Positions 40,893-49,746 of a stretch of 64,000 bases of DNA are shown here, piece after piece (position 1 is the first letter of the stretch; each line of letters begins with the position of its first letter). The stretch is from Vibrio agarivorans. GTDB taxonomy: Bacteria > Pseudomonadota > Gammaproteobacteria > Enterobacterales > Vibrionaceae. The notes beneath the pieces are model-generated. The model was not told the origin of the DNA. It did not search any database and was given only the letters and a program-made list of their open reading frames with translations. The stretch lies in assembly GCF_030409635.1 (NCBI RefSeq), contig NZ_JAUFQF010000004.1, positions 2,952,990-3,016,989 on the forward strand, written 5' to 3'. A program made the translations under genes and the position numbers.

Positions 40893-41582
40893 ATGGTAGT
40901 AACAAATATGAATGTCGCTCAAGCCGTCATTTTAGTCACCGCTGCAGGGACTATGCTAGGTCGTACCCTTGCTCAACACTTTGCTCTGCAAGGTGCTTCT
41001 GTCGTGATCACTGATACAGATGAAAACGCTTTAAATGACACCTTTGTGTTGTGCTCATTGCACACCCCCAATATTTCAGCCCATGTGATGGACAGTCATT
41101 CCATCGAAGCCAACATTGCATTGTTTGATTTTGTAGAAACAACCAATGAGCAAGCGCCAAATATTGTCATTAACCTCTGTACTGGTTTTCCTAACACTAA
41201 CGGCTTAGAGCACACCAACTCTGACGAGTTTGTTCAACAGCTAGCAAAAGCGACCGGTAGCTTACTCAACTTAGGTAAAGTCGCGGCAGAAAGGATGAAA
41301 ACCCGCCAGCAAGAAGGTGTGATCATCAATATTATTTCCGATGGTCAGGTAGGGACGCTTATGGGGGGAGACTCTGCATCCTCTATCGTAGCTGGGTTTA
41401 CTAAGTCATGGGCGAGTGAGCTCAATCCATTCAACATTCGTGTTGGCGGTATTGTTCCTGCGCCAAGAGTGAACTATTCCGACGGCCATATTGCCGCATC
41501 ACAAGATGAGTTGGTGCGTCATACTGAATACATCGTTGCCAATGACTACTTTAATGGACGCGTGATGTCGGCAGACTTATAG
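40893..41582 (+). CDS. SDR-like protein lacking the catalytic tyrosine
   Basis: 229-residue Rossmann-fold protein. The cofactor loop is altered (VTAAGTMLG instead of TGxxxGxG) and the usual YxxxK is absent: the matching segment reads GDSASSIVAGFTKSWASELNPFNIRV, with Ser where Tyr should be. The acid of the nucleotide pocket (TDTDENAL) is kept. It follows the VC2046-like gene. It may have become a regulatory or non-redox protein. An internal ATG (MNVAQAV) could be the true start, as neither has a clear ribosome site. Confidence 0.75.
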   Translation: MVVTNMNVAQAVILVTAAGTMLGRTLAQHFALQGASVVITDTDENALNDTFVLCSLHTPNISAHVMDSHSIEANIALFDFVETTNEQAPNIVINLCTGFPNTNGLEHTNSDEFVQQLAKATGSLLNLGKVAAERMKTRQQEGVIINIISDGQVGTLMGGDSASSIVAGFTKSWASELNPFNIRVGGIVPAPRVNYSDGHIAASQDELVRHTEYIVANDYFNGRVMSADL

Positions 41583-41626
41583 CGAGCAAAGCGCTGTGCG
41601 CTCTGGAAAAATTATTACACAATAAC

Positions 41627-41667
41627 AAATAGGCCCAAGCAGGAGAGAAACCTGCTTGGGCCTATTT
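41627..41667. terminator. strong bidirectional terminator
   Basis: Seventeen-base perfect arms (starting aaataggcccaagcagg) with a seven-base loop, between the convergent SDR-like and phosphatase genes. Confidence 0.92.
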
Positions 41668-41678
41668 ATTTTGGTCAG

Positions 41679-42143
41679 CTACACACGATTTAAAATTGAC
41701 TCACTGGCATCTTCTATCAAATCGAGCACCAACTTAAAGCCCTGTTCACCGCCGTAATAGGGATCAGGGATCTCGCTGTAATCGGAGTCACCATGACTCA
41801 AAAATAGCGATAGCTTATGTTGATATTGCTTTGGGCATAGATCATAAAGATCCGCCAAATTGGCTTTATCTGCCGCTAATATAAAGTCAAAATCCACAAA
41901 GTCTCGAGCATCTACCGGGCGAGATGTTATCCCTTTAAACGAATAGCCTCGCTTTTCACCGGCCAGTTTAGCCCGCGAATCAGGGCCTTTCCCTTGGTGG
42001 TAGTCAATCGTTCCCGCAGAATCGACCGTGACATCGATACCCATCTGCTTTGCCTTAGCACGCAGTACCGCTTCTCCGGTTGGCGAGCGGCAAATGTTGC
42101 CCATGCAGACAACGAGTATTCGTGTATCTTTTCCTTGCGTCAT
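41679..42143 (-). CDS. low-molecular-weight protein-tyrosine phosphatase
   Basis: 154-residue phosphatase. The P-loop CxxxxxR is C13 to R19 in CMGNICRSP and the general-acid loop is IPDPYYGG. It resembles eukaryotic-type LMW phosphatases rather than capsule-linked Wzb, and no tyrosine kinase is near. The start at 42143 has an aaagga site nine bases before it; the frame opens at 42227 without one. Confidence 0.92.
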   Translation of the reverse strand: MTQGKDTRILVVCMGNICRSPTGEAVLRAKAKQMGIDVTVDSAGTIDYHQGKGPDSRAKLAGEKRGYSFKGITSRPVDARDFVDFDFILAADKANLADLYDLCPKQYQHKLSLFLSHGDSDYSEIPDPYYGGEQGFKLVLDLIEDASESILNRV

Positions 42144-42367
42144 TTGAATTCCTTTGCTGGTTTGAACGCTAATAGTATGATAATAATCGCCTTTCTCCCC
42201 AGCAACAAGTAAGGGGTTACTTCTCAATTATCAGTACTATGACTCATCTCATGTTCGGCACGATATTGGTGAAATTCATTCTGGATGGATGAAATAAACA
42301 CCCCTTATCTGTGATTATGTTCATGTCGAGTATTCCTTATCAAATTGAGGTATTTAGCTTGCGTAAA

Positions 42368-42386
42368 GTTGGTTAAACTAACCAAC
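42368..42386. promoter_or_regulatory. palindrome upstream of cobO
   Basis: Perfect eight-base arms gttggtta / taaccaac with an aac centre, 37 bases before the cobO start, in the place of a core promoter. It looks like an operator; the regulator is unknown. Confidence 0.45.
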
Positions 42387-42422
42387 AATGACATCTCAAA
42401 TCGAAACTAAGGACGCGTTAGA

Positions 42423-43040
42423 GTGAGCAACGAACAACAAGATCTTTCTTACAAAGACCAAAAGCACAAAGAGCGCCAACAGAAGGTAAAACAGGAAGTC
42501 GACCAGAAGATTGCGGCAGCACAGGAAGAGAAAGGTCTACTGTTAGTCATTACAGGAAATGGCAAAGGTAAGTCTACCTCTGGGTTTGGCACCATTGCGC
42601 GCGCGGTTGGGCATGGTAAACAGTGCGCTGTCGCTCAGTTTATTAAAGGTACGTGGGACAATGGCGAGCGTAACTTACTTGAGAAGTTAGGGGTTGAGTT
42701 TCAGGTGATGGCAACGGGCTTTACTTGGGAGACACAAAGTAAAGCCACTGACACAGCGGCCGCTCAAGCGGTATGGCAAGAGTGTAAGCGTATGCTCGCC
42801 GATGAGTCACTTGATGTCATTCTGTTTGATGAGCTGACCTACATGGTAAGCTACGGCTATATCGAGCTTGATGAGGTGGTTGAAGCACTCAACCAACGTC
42901 CGAAAATGCAGTCAGTCATCATCACTGGCCGTGGAGCGCATCGAACCCTGATTGAAATGGCCGATACGGTTTCTGAGGTAAAGAATGTCAAACACGCCTT
43001 TGAATCTGGCGTTAAAGCTCTGAAAGGGATTGATTGGTAA
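42423..43040 (+). CDS. cobO: cob(I)yrinic acid a,c-diamide adenosyltransferase
   Basis: CobO/BtuR family enzyme that adds the adenosyl group to cobalamin precursors. 205 residues. The P-loop GNGKGKST is at 45-52; QFIKGTWDNGERNLLEKLGVEF and LFDELTYMVSYGYI are conserved. The start is GTG. No other cobalamin genes or riboswitch lie nearby, so it most likely serves salvage. Convergent with yghU. Confidence 0.94.
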   Translation: MSNEQQDLSYKDQKHKERQQKVKQEVDQKIAAAQEEKGLLLVITGNGKGKSTSGFGTIARAVGHGKQCAVAQFIKGTWDNGERNLLEKLGVEFQVMATGFTWETQSKATDTAAAQAVWQECKRMLADESLDVILFDELTYMVSYGYIELDEVVEALNQRPKMQSVIITGRGAHRTLIEMADTVSEVKNVKHAFESGVKALKGIDW

Positions 43041-43065
43041 AAAGGGTTCGCGGGAAAAGCAGCTG

Positions 43066-43092
43066 TGACCTTCCTATTTGCAAGGAAGGTCA
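43066..43092. terminator. hairpin between cobO and yghU
   Basis: Ten-base arms tgaccttcct / aggaaggtca with a seven-base loop. There is no good T run on either strand, so termination may be weak. Confidence 0.5.
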
Positions 43093-43145
43093 ACCACCTT
43101 AACAAGTAGTGGATCGAAGAGCACCATCAATCCACACTCTAAACT

Positions 43146-44003
43146 CTATGGCTTGAGCTTTAACGCTGCATCAATATCGCTCGCACTATGGCGCTCTGCG
43201 ACTTGCTCCCACGCTTCACCCCAAGCTCGGTTAACAATCTTACCACGCTCTACCGCTGGCCTTGCTGCAATATCTTCTGCCCAACGCACCAAGTTTTTGT
43301 AACTGGAGACGTCTAGGAACTCAGCGGCATCATACAACTTGCCAAGCACCAAGTTGCCATACCACGGCCATGTTGCGATATCTGCAATACTGTATTCGTC
43401 ACCGCCTAAATATTTGCTCTGTGCGAGTCGCTTATCTAACACATCAAGCTGACGCTTCGCCTCCATGGAGAAGCGGTTAATTGGGTACTCAAATTTTTCC
43501 GGCGCATACGCGTAGAAATGACCAAAGCCGCCGCCAAGGTATGGGGCAGAACCCTGTAGCCAAAACAGCCAGTTCATTACTTCTGTTTTCTGCGCCAAAT
43601 CGGTTGGCAAAAAGTGGCCAAACTTCTCTGCGAGATACAACAAGATATTGCCTGATTCAAACACACGAATAGCGGTGTCACCGGTGTGGTCAACTAACGC
43701 TGGAATTTTTGAGTTGGGGTTCACATCAACGAACCCTGACGAGAATTGGTCGCTGTCACCAATTTTAATAATATGCGCATCATATTCAGCAGCGTCGACA
43801 CCTGCAGCCAACAGTTCTTCAAACATTATGGTGACTTTTTGACCATTTGGTGTCCCCATAGAGTATAGCTGAAATGGGTGCTCGCCAATCGGTAGGTCAC
43901 GCTCAAATCGTGCTCCTGAATCTGGGCGGTTGATGCTTGCCCAAGTCCCGCCATTTTCAGAGTCGGCAGTCCAAACTTTTGGTGGGATGTATTCGTTCGA
44001 CAT
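43146..44003 (-). CDS. yghU: glutathione-dependent disulfide-bond oxidoreductase
   Basis: YghU-type (Nu-class) glutathione transferase acting on glutathione disulfides and peroxides. 285 residues. YIPPKVWTADSENGG and LYSMGTPNGQKVTIMFEELL are diagnostic; the Thr/Asn of GTPNGQK stand where other GSTs carry Tyr/Ser/Cys. FESGNILLYLAEKFG completes the thioredoxin-like half and the C-terminal part is helical. Monocistronic, with an aaagga ribosome site. Confidence 0.93.
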   Translation of the reverse strand: MSNEYIPPKVWTADSENGGTWASINRPDSGARFERDLPIGEHPFQLYSMGTPNGQKVTIMFEELLAAGVDAAEYDAHIIKIGDSDQFSSGFVDVNPNSKIPALVDHTGDTAIRVFESGNILLYLAEKFGHFLPTDLAQKTEVMNWLFWLQGSAPYLGGGFGHFYAYAPEKFEYPINRFSMEAKRQLDVLDKRLAQSKYLGGDEYSIADIATWPWYGNLVLGKLYDAAEFLDVSSYKNLVRWAEDIAARPAVERGKIVNRAWGEAWEQVAERHSASDIDAALKLKP

Positions 44004-44252
44004 ATTGTTATCCTTTGTCTGGGTTTACGCGTTGTGCGCTACATCAATAGATATAGGGGCAAATTCCCGCTTTTAAACGTTTAAAAACAACTAGTTTATT
44101 ACTCATCGTTCTAATCGCTAGTTCTCTAAACCCTACCTACACTAGGACAACCATAGTTTGATTAATGAGCTATGACGCTACTTTTTTACAATTTCTCCTG
44201 TATGATGTGCCGCTGTTTTATTGTATGACAAATCCATCTACTGTAGTCACCC

Positions 44253-45134
44253 ATGAGTAAAGCCACTAATCACGCAATTTTATTACTTGTTTTCGCCAAC
44301 CTGCTTGCCTCGTTTTCTGACGTGTCATTGAAGGTGCTTAACGGTGAAGTACCCACCTTCCAGTATGTCTTTATCCGTCAATTGCTCAGTGTGCTGTTGC
44401 TGTTACCGTTTTGGTTGAAACTGCCACGTGAAACCCGAATGCAAGGCGGTTGTCGAATCAACTTTCTAAGAGCTCAATTTATTCTTGTCGGCAGTGGTTG
44501 TGCCATGATTGCCATCACTCATCTAACGCTCGCAACCGCCAATGCGATGTTTTACGTTGGGCCAATTCTCATGCTGCCGCTCTCTGTTATTTTGCTTAAA
44601 GAGCGCCCGAATAAAGGCAAAATCATTGCCACGCTGATTGGCTTTTTAGGTGTGCTGATTGTATTGCGCCCAGAGCACTTTCACTGGGCTGCAATTGCTG
44701 GATTGGGCAGCGCACTTGCAATGGGCGTTGGCAATATATTAATCAAACGTCTTAGTGATGATCAGCACATCATCTCTACACTTTTTTGGACCAGTATCAT
44801 GACCTTGCCTCTCGCTCTGGCGTTCGCGCTACCACAATGGGTAGAGATCGAGTGGCGGCATGTCGGTTGGATCATGGCGATCAACTTATTCGTCTTGGGT
44901 TATCACGCTCTGGTTGTGATTGCTTACAAAAAAGCCCCTGCAAGCCAAATCGCATTGGCTGAGTATTCAGGATTAGTGTTTGTCACCCTCTTTGGCGTGA
45001 TGTGGTTTGATGAAATACCGGATGTCCTTACCTTGATAGGTATCGCGCTTATTGTGGTGCCAATGATGCCGATACAGTGGAAAAAATGGCTTCGACTTCA
45101 ACGCTCAGAGGCCTCACACAAGCAAGCCCTCTAA
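44253..45134 (+). CDS. EamA family drug/metabolite transporter
   Basis: 293-residue inner-membrane protein with ten predicted helices in two EamA repeats: ANLLASFSDVSLKVLNG with FIRQLLS in the first, and GSALAMGVGNILIKRL in the second. A short basic tail (WKKWLRLQRSEASHK) follows. Such proteins export small metabolites or amino acids; substrate unknown. Monocistronic with its own terminator. Confidence 0.9.
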   Translation: MSKATNHAILLLVFANLLASFSDVSLKVLNGEVPTFQYVFIRQLLSVLLLLPFWLKLPRETRMQGGCRINFLRAQFILVGSGCAMIAITHLTLATANAMFYVGPILMLPLSVILLKERPNKGKIIATLIGFLGVLIVLRPEHFHWAAIAGLGSALAMGVGNILIKRLSDDQHIISTLFWTSIMTLPLALAFALPQWVEIEWRHVGWIMAINLFVLGYHALVVIAYKKAPASQIALAEYSGLVFVTLFGVMWFDEIPDVLTLIGIALIVVPMMPIQWKKWLRLQRSEASHKQAL

Positions 45135-45156
45135 AAAATCAAAACTTATAATGACG

Positions 45157-45184
45157 AAAGCCATCTCACATGAGATGGCTTTTT
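45157..45184. terminator. bidirectional terminator
   Basis: Twelve-base arms aaagccatctca / tgagatggcttt with a two-base loop and T run, between the EamA gene and the convergent melB-type gene. Confidence 0.9.
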
Positions 45185-45232
45185 CTTAGGACTAAATTGA
45201 AAGACTCAATAGAAGGTCTTTGGGAGAAGCTA

Positions 45233-46609
45233 TTATGCTTGCGCTGGTTGACGCTCCACTTGAGTCTCTTTCGCTTCATAGGCTTCTTTATCGAAACCTT
45301 CATGAAGATGGTAGAAGCGCTTGTAAACAAGGCCACTGATGAGCATTAAGATGGCTGGCACACCTACCATCATAAAGTGCAGACCCATAATCGTGCTTTC
45401 TGCTTGTTCTACGTTTGGCACATAACCCACGATAGACAGACCTACACCTACAATGAAGCCACCTGCTGCACCTGCAAATTTCACTAGCATGGTTTGTACA
45501 GAAAAGATAACACTCTCACTGCGATGACCTGTTTTATGCTCACCGTAGTCAACCACATCCGCTAACATAACCGTTTGTAGCGCGTTCGCGATACCAACAC
45601 CAAATTTAATCGCCGCGCCCGCAACACCAATAAGCATCGCATTACCAGGTACCATCACGCCCATGACTAAAAGTACTAGGCAAGACAGAATTGGAAAGCC
45701 ACAAGCGATTAGCCATAGATTTTTACGTGGTAGTGCCGCTGCAATACGTGGGAACAAGAACACACCCGCTACTTCTGCCGCACCAGCAACCATCATGTAG
45801 ACTGGGAATAGCTCAGGGTTGCCCAAAGCGTAGGAGAAATAGTAGATAGCAAAGCCACCCACAAGAAGGTTAGCAATCTGGAATGAAAGAACCGTACCGA
45901 TCAGTGCTTTTAACTGGTCGTTTTTGCCAATAATGGTCAATACATCTTTAAACGCAAACTTCTCAGCTGGCGTGTTCGTCACTGCTGCTGTCTTTTCTTT
46001 TACGTTGCGAGCAATCAAGAACGCACTCATAACAAACAAGACCGCGATCAGCATGGCCATATTGAAGAAGCCTGCACCTTGGTCTCCGTTACCCAGCTCA
46101 CCAACAATATGTAGGCCGTATGTACCAGTGATAAACCAAGCAAGACTTGCGAACAGACGTGGCCATACCACAAGCTTCTCACGCTCTTCACGAGAGCTTG
46201 ATAGCGCTGGGATCATTGACCAGTATGGAATATCCATAATGGTGTATGTTAGACCCCAAAGGATGTATGCCGCGGCTGCGTAGATATAAAGCGCTTTACC
46301 GTCAAACATGTGAGTGCTGAATAGACCCACAAGAACAATCGCGTTTAGTAGTGTACCAATGACAATCCATGGACGGAACTTACCAAAGCGCGAGCGAGTA
46401 TTATCAACAATCACCCCCATCATTGGGTCAGTTATCGCATCAATAATACGCGCAGCTAAGAAGATGGTACCAACGAAGGCTGCAGACAAGCCTGCAACAT
46501 CCGTAAAGTAGAACATGAGGAAGATATAAATTGGCGCACAAGCAAAGTCTTTACCTAATGCACCTATGCCGTAGGAGGCTTTGGTTTTTAAAGTGATATT
46601 CTCAGACAT
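45233..46609 (-). CDS. melB: melibiose:cation symporter MelB (GPH family)
   Basis: Glycoside-pentoside-hexuronide symporter, 458 residues and 12 helices. The cation-site helix IIDAITDPMMGVIVDNTRSRFGKFRPW is intact, with both Asp residues MelB uses for sodium. It faces a GH36 alpha-galactosidase gene and shares an identical operator with it, so melibiose or related alpha-galactosides are the likely cargo. Other GPH sugars (lactose) cannot be excluded, as lacZ is in the same cluster. It is transcribed alone: a terminator ends the alpha-galactosidase transcript just upstream. Confidence 0.88.
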   Translation of the reverse strand: MSENITLKTKASYGIGALGKDFACAPIYIFLMFYFTDVAGLSAAFVGTIFLAARIIDAITDPMMGVIVDNTRSRFGKFRPWIVIGTLLNAIVLVGLFSTHMFDGKALYIYAAAAYILWGLTYTIMDIPYWSMIPALSSSREEREKLVVWPRLFASLAWFITGTYGLHIVGELGNGDQGAGFFNMAMLIAVLFVMSAFLIARNVKEKTAAVTNTPAEKFAFKDVLTIIGKNDQLKALIGTVLSFQIANLLVGGFAIYYFSYALGNPELFPVYMMVAGAAEVAGVFLFPRIAAALPRKNLWLIACGFPILSCLVLLVMGVMVPGNAMLIGVAGAAIKFGVGIANALQTVMLADVVDYGEHKTGHRSESVIFSVQTMLVKFAGAAGGFIVGVGLSIVGYVPNVEQAESTIMGLHFMMVGVPAILMLISGLVYKRFYHLHEGFDKEAYEAKETQVERQPAQA

Positions 46610-46736
46610 TTTGTTTCCTTTAGGCTTATCACTCCTCCCCTAACTAGAATGAGCAACATTGGCCTTTTTATTTATAAGTTTCGAGGCTAATGCTAATCAT
46701 TGGGGGGCTCATTTACTGTGATCAAAAACCGCTTTA

Positions 46737-46750
46737 TGGAAACGTTTACA
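46737..46750. promoter_or_regulatory. LacI/GalR-type operator 1 (melB)
   Basis: tggaaacgtttaca, with the central CG of LacI-family sites, 128 bases before the melB start. The same 14-mer occurs at 49137, and a near copy at 49654. Confidence 0.65.
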
Positions 46751-46867
46751 GTAAGTGTCGAAAAGTGGGATCTCAAACACAATGCTGCTAAGTTGTTATC
46801 AAACATACAATTGCAAAACAATTAGTTACTGTCGAAATTAGGAAAAATAAATATCTCTAAAAGATCA

Positions 46868-46897
46868 AAAAAGCCGCGAGCATAATATGCTTGCGGC
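46868..46897 (-). terminator. terminator of the alpha-galactosidase gene
   Basis: Stem of gccgc-agcat / atgct-gcggc with one G-T pair and a three-base loop; six T follow on the minus strand. It ends the transcript coming from 49056. Confidence 0.88.
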
Positions 46898-46938
46898 AAG
46901 GGTACTTAGGGCTAAATACGAAAAGGTTTACAAGACGA

Positions 46939-49056
46939 TTAGTTGATTTTTTCTAGCTTCACTAACAGTGCAGTTTCAGCATCCAATACCGGCATCGTTA
47001 GGCCGATATCTTGACACCACTGCCCACTCAGTTGACACCCATCAACCGTCCAAGGTGGTTGATAATTAACAATGTCGTGATAATTCTTCGGTTGGTCAAT
47101 GACCGTCACCTGATAGAGTGTATCTGGATCCAATCCCGGAATTCTTAAATGGCCACTCAACGCATTGGTAGGCATTGCAAGCTGGGCGATCAATACCACC
47201 GCTTGAGACTTATCTTGTGAGACAACTGCCTGAATCTGGTGCGCTGAATCATCGGTTGGAATGCGCCAAGAATCACCGGTGTGCAATAAGCTTCGTAGAG
47301 ACTTATGCAGTTCTACATAGTGCTCAAAGCCTTGCTTTTCTTCGTCAGTCTCTCTCACTGGGTCGAGCTCAATACCCATATGACCAAACAAGGCTGTCAG
47401 ACCACGAAACTCAATACTATGGCGGCGACGAGTACTGTGACAATGGCTTGCGCCAATATGACTACCCATCACTTCTGGCGGGAAGAAATAGCTCATCCCA
47501 CGCTGAATCGTTTGACGCTCTAGAGCATCATTATTGTCTGAAGCCCAGAATCGATGGGTACGCTTTAGTACTTCGTAATCAATACGACCACCACCTGCTG
47601 AACAAGATTCGATCTCAACATTTGGGTGATTAAGTCGTACTCGATCTACCAGTTCGTAATAACGTTCAACCTGAGCATGGCCGGATGCTCTTCCTTCGTG
47701 TCCAGGCTGTACCACTTCTCGGTTCATGTCCCACTTAATGTAGTCAATATTATATGTCGACAAGAAGTGGTCAAGACGCTGATATAAGAACTCAAACGCT
47801 TCTGGTTGACTCAAATCAATCACATACTGGTTACGCCCTGTTGGTTGATCGTAACCTTTGACCTCCAGCAACCAATCTGGATGGGCGCGATAGAGATCGG
47901 AGTTTTTGTTAATCATCTCAGGCTCAAACCACAAGCCGAACTCCATCCCTAATTCATTGACATGGTTAACGATAGGCTCTAATCCATCGGGGTATTTAGT
48001 TTCATCTAAAAACCAGTCCCCCAATGCTGCTTTGTCGCCATCACGGCCTTTAAACCAGCCGTCATCGATAATGAAACGTTCTACACCCATTTGTGCCGAT
48101 TGTGTCGCCATCTGCATGATGTAGTCGGGATCATGGTCAAAATAGATACCTTCCCATGTATTCAAATGAATGGGGCGAAGCTTTTCAGAAAATTCTGAGG
48201 GTAATATCGAAGCTCGAACATGTTGGTGGAAGTGATGGCTCATCTCATTCAAACCCTGTCCACTGTAGGTTGCATACAACCAAGGCGTTGATAACGATGC
48301 CCCCTCTTCCAGCTCGATTTCTCCAGGTAAGTAGATTGCCTCACCCTGCATCACGCGTCGACCATCGGCTTTCACATCGATACGCATACGATGGTTGCCA
48401 CTCCAAGCCAGGTGGAAGCCGAACACATCGCCAGACAACTCATCAAAGTTCGCGGTGCCTGCTACGAATGCAGGATAGTGCTCATGCGAAGTGCGCCCGC
48501 GACGATTCTCTTGCTGATAACCACCATGCTTTAACGTTTGACGGCTTGTTTGAAATTCATACACCCAACGTCCGTGGTAAGTCATCAGTTCACTCACGCG
48601 CCCTGGCAAGGGTAACGTATTAGCTAGACGCGCCACCTGATAAGCACCTCTCCCAATATTACGCAGGGTTTGACGCGTTTTAATCACATCGTGTTGATCA
48701 AGATAAAGCTCACTGATGATCTCTAAGCCAGCCAGAGTGTCTTCACAGTAAAACTTGAGCCCGAATTCGCTTTGCTCAACCTTAGCAACCTTCATTACTG
48801 GGGCCCAATCTTGGCCGGCGCGATGCCCCTCAAGAGCTGGGCTGCCAAATGACCCTCGACCCAACTCAGGTGTCAACGTCACCGGCACATCAACGTCTAA
48901 ACGACCATAAGGGACAGGTCGATGTAGCGCTTGACGCGCGGTGGAGAGATCACCATTAAAAGGCTGCCCCCAGTGAAGAATTTCGGCGTACTCGCCTACT
49001 TCAACAATCAGTTGAGTTTTATTACCGGTCAGTGAATAGAGAACTTTATCAGTCAT
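46939..49056 (-). CDS. alpha-galactosidase (GH36)
   Basis: Cytoplasmic glycoside hydrolase releasing galactose from melibiose/raffinose-type sugars. 705 residues: N-terminal beta-sandwich, TIM barrel with nucleophile D443 in KWDMNR and acid/base D507 in WASDNND, and a C-terminal beta domain. IDDGWFKGRDGD and GLWFEPEMIN are GH36 marks. No signal peptide. The frame opens at 49131, but the start at 49056 (MTDKVLYSL) has an aggtg site and the longer version would reach the operator. Confidence 0.93.
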   Translation of the reverse strand: MTDKVLYSLTGNKTQLIVEVGEYAEILHWGQPFNGDLSTARQALHRPVPYGRLDVDVPVTLTPELGRGSFGSPALEGHRAGQDWAPVMKVAKVEQSEFGLKFYCEDTLAGLEIISELYLDQHDVIKTRQTLRNIGRGAYQVARLANTLPLPGRVSELMTYHGRWVYEFQTSRQTLKHGGYQQENRRGRTSHEHYPAFVAGTANFDELSGDVFGFHLAWSGNHRMRIDVKADGRRVMQGEAIYLPGEIELEEGASLSTPWLYATYSGQGLNEMSHHFHQHVRASILPSEFSEKLRPIHLNTWEGIYFDHDPDYIMQMATQSAQMGVERFIIDDGWFKGRDGDKAALGDWFLDETKYPDGLEPIVNHVNELGMEFGLWFEPEMINKNSDLYRAHPDWLLEVKGYDQPTGRNQYVIDLSQPEAFEFLYQRLDHFLSTYNIDYIKWDMNREVVQPGHEGRASGHAQVERYYELVDRVRLNHPNVEIESCSAGGGRIDYEVLKRTHRFWASDNNDALERQTIQRGMSYFFPPEVMGSHIGASHCHSTRRRHSIEFRGLTALFGHMGIELDPVRETDEEKQGFEHYVELHKSLRSLLHTGDSWRIPTDDSAHQIQAVVSQDKSQAVVLIAQLAMPTNALSGHLRIPGLDPDTLYQVTVIDQPKNYHDIVNYQPPWTVDGCQLSGQWCQDIGLTMPVLDAETALLVKLEKIN

Positions 49057-49136
49057 AACTGCACACCTAGTGTCATTCGTTTTGTGCAGCATATTAAACA
49101 GTTTCTCTTGATTGTCTGTGAGCCAAAGCAAATTTA

Positions 49137-49150
49137 TGGAAACGTTTACA
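49137..49150. promoter_or_regulatory. LacI/GalR-type operator 2 (alpha-galactosidase)
   Basis: Identical 14-mer tggaaacgtttaca to operator 1, even sharing the preceding ttta, about 80 bases upstream of the alpha-galactosidase start. Confidence 0.65.
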
Positions 49151-49314
49151 ATCTCACATCACGCTTCTGTCATTGTGACAAATTAAGACTCTTATTATCA
49201 ATTTGGCCGAACTGTTCAACGCAATATCGCATACTTACCCACCTATTTATCAATCAGATAAATAATTTTTACCGTTTGATGCACGATAACGTGAGTTCGC
49301 CCCTTGCACGCCTC

Positions 49315-49495
49315 ACCTTACACTCGTAAGGTAAAGTCTTTGAGATTCCATCTACCGGTATTTATGCCAGTAATGGTTTGAAGCGTCTCCGTTGGGTCCT
49401 AACTTAATTCCAACGAGATAATAGAATGATAGTAAGTCATTGTATTGCCTTCTCTTGTCTCACAGACCCAGTGTTATCTAGCACTGGGTTATTCT
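49315..49495 (+). ncRNA. candidate small RNA with orphan terminator
   Basis: Three stem-loops follow one another: accttac/gtaaggt (49315-49332), cgttgg/ccaacg (49390-49415), and accctagtg-like arms acccagtg/cactgggt (49466-49489) followed by a T-rich tail. No protein frame ends before this terminator on the plus strand, so it may end a small RNA. I see no clear promoter. It could also be a leader-peptide-free attenuator in the porin leader. Confidence 0.35.
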
Positions 49496-49589
49496 TATCT
49501 ACTATTCATACTTACCACACCCTTATCTAAACGCTTACATCCAATAAGCCACATATAAAGTGCAAAAATTAGCCAAACTTAGTTAATTA

Positions 49590-49605
49590 CTCGATCTAAA
49601 TCACA
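49590..49605. promoter_or_regulatory. CRP-like site before the porin gene
   Basis: ctcgatctaaatcaca agrees with the CRP palindrome (tgtgatctagatcaca) at 12 of 16 positions. Catabolite control of a sugar cluster is expected. Confidence 0.4.
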
Positions 49606-49653
49606 ATATCTAGCGATATACAGTTCCATTGAGCCAAAATGCCAACCTCGTCA

Positions 49654-49667
49654 TGAAAACGTTTCCA
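49654..49667. promoter_or_regulatory. LacI/GalR-type operator 3 (porin gene)
   Basis: tgaaaacgtttcca, a close relative of operators 1 and 2 with the same aaacgttt core, 80 bases before the porin ATG. Confidence 0.6.
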
Positions 49668-49746
49668 TTAAATCATTACACTTGCCCTCGAGTTAGGACT
49701 CAACACAAAAAAATAAAATCCAATAACCGTCATATGGAGACGATTC

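Larger units (their letters stand above)
46610..46938. other. spacer between melB and the alpha-galactosidase gene
   Basis: 329 AT-rich bases. It holds the melB promoter region with an operator (46737-46750) and the terminator of the alpha-galactosidase gene (46868-46897). I see no gene. Confidence 0.6.
49057..49746. other. divergent regulatory region between alpha-galactosidase and porin genes
   Basis: 690 bases, AT-rich. It contains operator 2, a run of hairpins ending in an orphan terminator (49315-49495), a CRP-like site and operator 3. An open frame of 81 codons (49084-49329) covers operator 2, lacks a ribosome site, and is not considered a gene. Confidence 0.6.

Noticed and set aside
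41679..42143. Capsule-type phosphatase (Wzb) locus
   Set aside because: No tyrosine autokinase, exporter or glycosyltransferase genes nearby; kept as a general LMW phosphatase.
42144..42422. Cobalamin riboswitch before cobO
   Set aside because: No B12 box-like sequence or extended fold; only a short palindrome is present.
49084..49329. 81-codon frame in the porin/alpha-galactosidase spacer
   Set aside because: It spans an operator, has no ribosome site and starts inside the promoter region; low-complexity hydrophobic/aromatic text.
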